Positions 63,827-64,000 of a stretch of 64,000 bases of DNA are shown here, in pieces (the first letter of the stretch is position 1; the number at the start of each line of letters is the position of its first letter). The translations under genes were made by a program, and so were the position numbers. This DNA comes from CAYVHB01 sp964450865 (GTDB taxonomy: Bacteria; Bacillota; Clostridia; Saccharofermentanales; UBA5734). The stretch is taken from the NCBI GenBank assembly GCA_964450865.1, contig CAYVHB010000002.1, positions 62,001 to 126,000 of the forward strand, read 5' to 3'. Under the pieces are notes generated by a model, which did no database searches, was not told the DNA's origin, and saw nothing but the letters and a program-made list of their open reading frames with translations.

Positions 63827-64000
63827 ATGGACATGATCACAGTTACTTTGTACCGCACGCCAGCCGGGCTGATCCGGCGGTTTACAGCGACAGGCCATTC
63901 CGGATATGCAGCCCGGGGGGCCGATATCATCTGCGCGGCTGTGTCAGCCATTGCCCAGACGGTTATCGGCTCACTCCAGGATCTGGCTGCCATCGACCCG
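63827..64000 (+). CDS. prp: Ribosomal-processing cysteine protease Prp, 5' part
   Basis: Runs off the window end after 58 codons. MDMITVTLYRTPAGL, then the catalytic His in TATGHSGYA and the Cys in GADIICAAVSAIAQT, matching Prp. A Met two codons later (63833) is an alternative start. In Firmicutes this protease cuts the N-terminal extension from bL27, whose gene should follow; rplU-prp-rpmA is the usual order. It supports assignment to the Bacillota. Confidence 0.92.
   Translation, partial: MDMITVTLYRTPAGLIRRFTATGHSGYAARGADIICAAVSAIAQTVIGSLQDLAAIDP

Overview
The window looks like a chromosomal segment of a GC-rich member of the Bacillota, most likely class Clostridia. This rests on strong AGGAGG-type ribosome binding sites, spoVG, an rplU-prp pair, DUF951, DUF1836 and DUF1385 proteins, a pArg-type phosphatase next to a Sua5 gene, and gene orders of the Bacillus/Clostridium type (prfA-sua5-ywlE, rpsF-ssb-rpsR-rplI-dnaB, tilS-hpt-ftsH). 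By eye the G+C content is in the high fifties except in a clearly A+T-richer patch at about 24.98-27.73 kb. I could not assign a genus. No rRNA, CRISPR array or complete insertion sequence was found.

Layout. 0-5 kb: end of an ABC ATPase, a large FtsX-type permease with a long extracellular coiled coil, and a TetR regulator. 5-8.2 kb: a small conserved protein, a GH36 alpha-galactosidase, and directly upstream a LacI regulator collapsed to about 131 residues that still has a long palindromic operator in front of it. 8.5-12.7 kb: a ComEC-like metallo-beta-lactamase lipoprotein with a DUF3006 partner, an iron-sulfur aldo/keto reductase and a guanine deaminase. 12.9-17.9 kb: a GGDEF-EAL protein overlapping a multi-PAS hybrid histidine kinase. 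17.9-24 kb: a minus-strand sugar or cyclitol catabolic operon (two Gfo/Idh/MocA dehydrogenases, an IolE-like isomerase/dehydratase, a zinc alcohol dehydrogenase, a cupin) controlled by a divergent AraC regulator. 24-28.1 kb: an accessory patch (exonuclease-BRCT, a Cys-rich small protein, an ICMT-like methyltransferase, a DUF4143 ATPase) ending in the C-terminal stub of a tyrosine recombinase beside tRNA-Thr(UGU), probably the scar of an integrated element. 28.4-33.1 kb: an acyltransferase-like protein without the catalytic His, leuS and a TraX-like protein.

33.4-64 kb is mostly core: mreB, a giant rho with a disordered extension of more than 500 residues, rpmE, DUF1385, prmC, DUF951, DUF1836; a convergent pair encoding a GGGtGRT protein and its NifU-like scaffold partner; then prfA, sua5, ywlE, rpsF, ssb, rpsR, rplI, an SLC1-type transporter fused to an extra N-terminal domain, dnaB, tilS, hpt, ftsH, murC (minus), spoVG, glpK, an unknown 811-residue membrane protein, rplU and the start of prp.

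Three things stand out. (1) The GGGtGRT/NifU-like pair is a conserved gene couple whose biochemical role I do not know to be established. (2) A roughly 98-nt, highly symmetrical hairpin lies between DUF1836 and the GGGtGRT gene. (3) Small tandem duplications are frequent, and several copy the end of a neighbouring gene: the 5' end of the DUF3006 gene, and the 3' ends of a dehydrogenase and of the 811-residue protein. Everything here is from reading the sequence; no database search was run.
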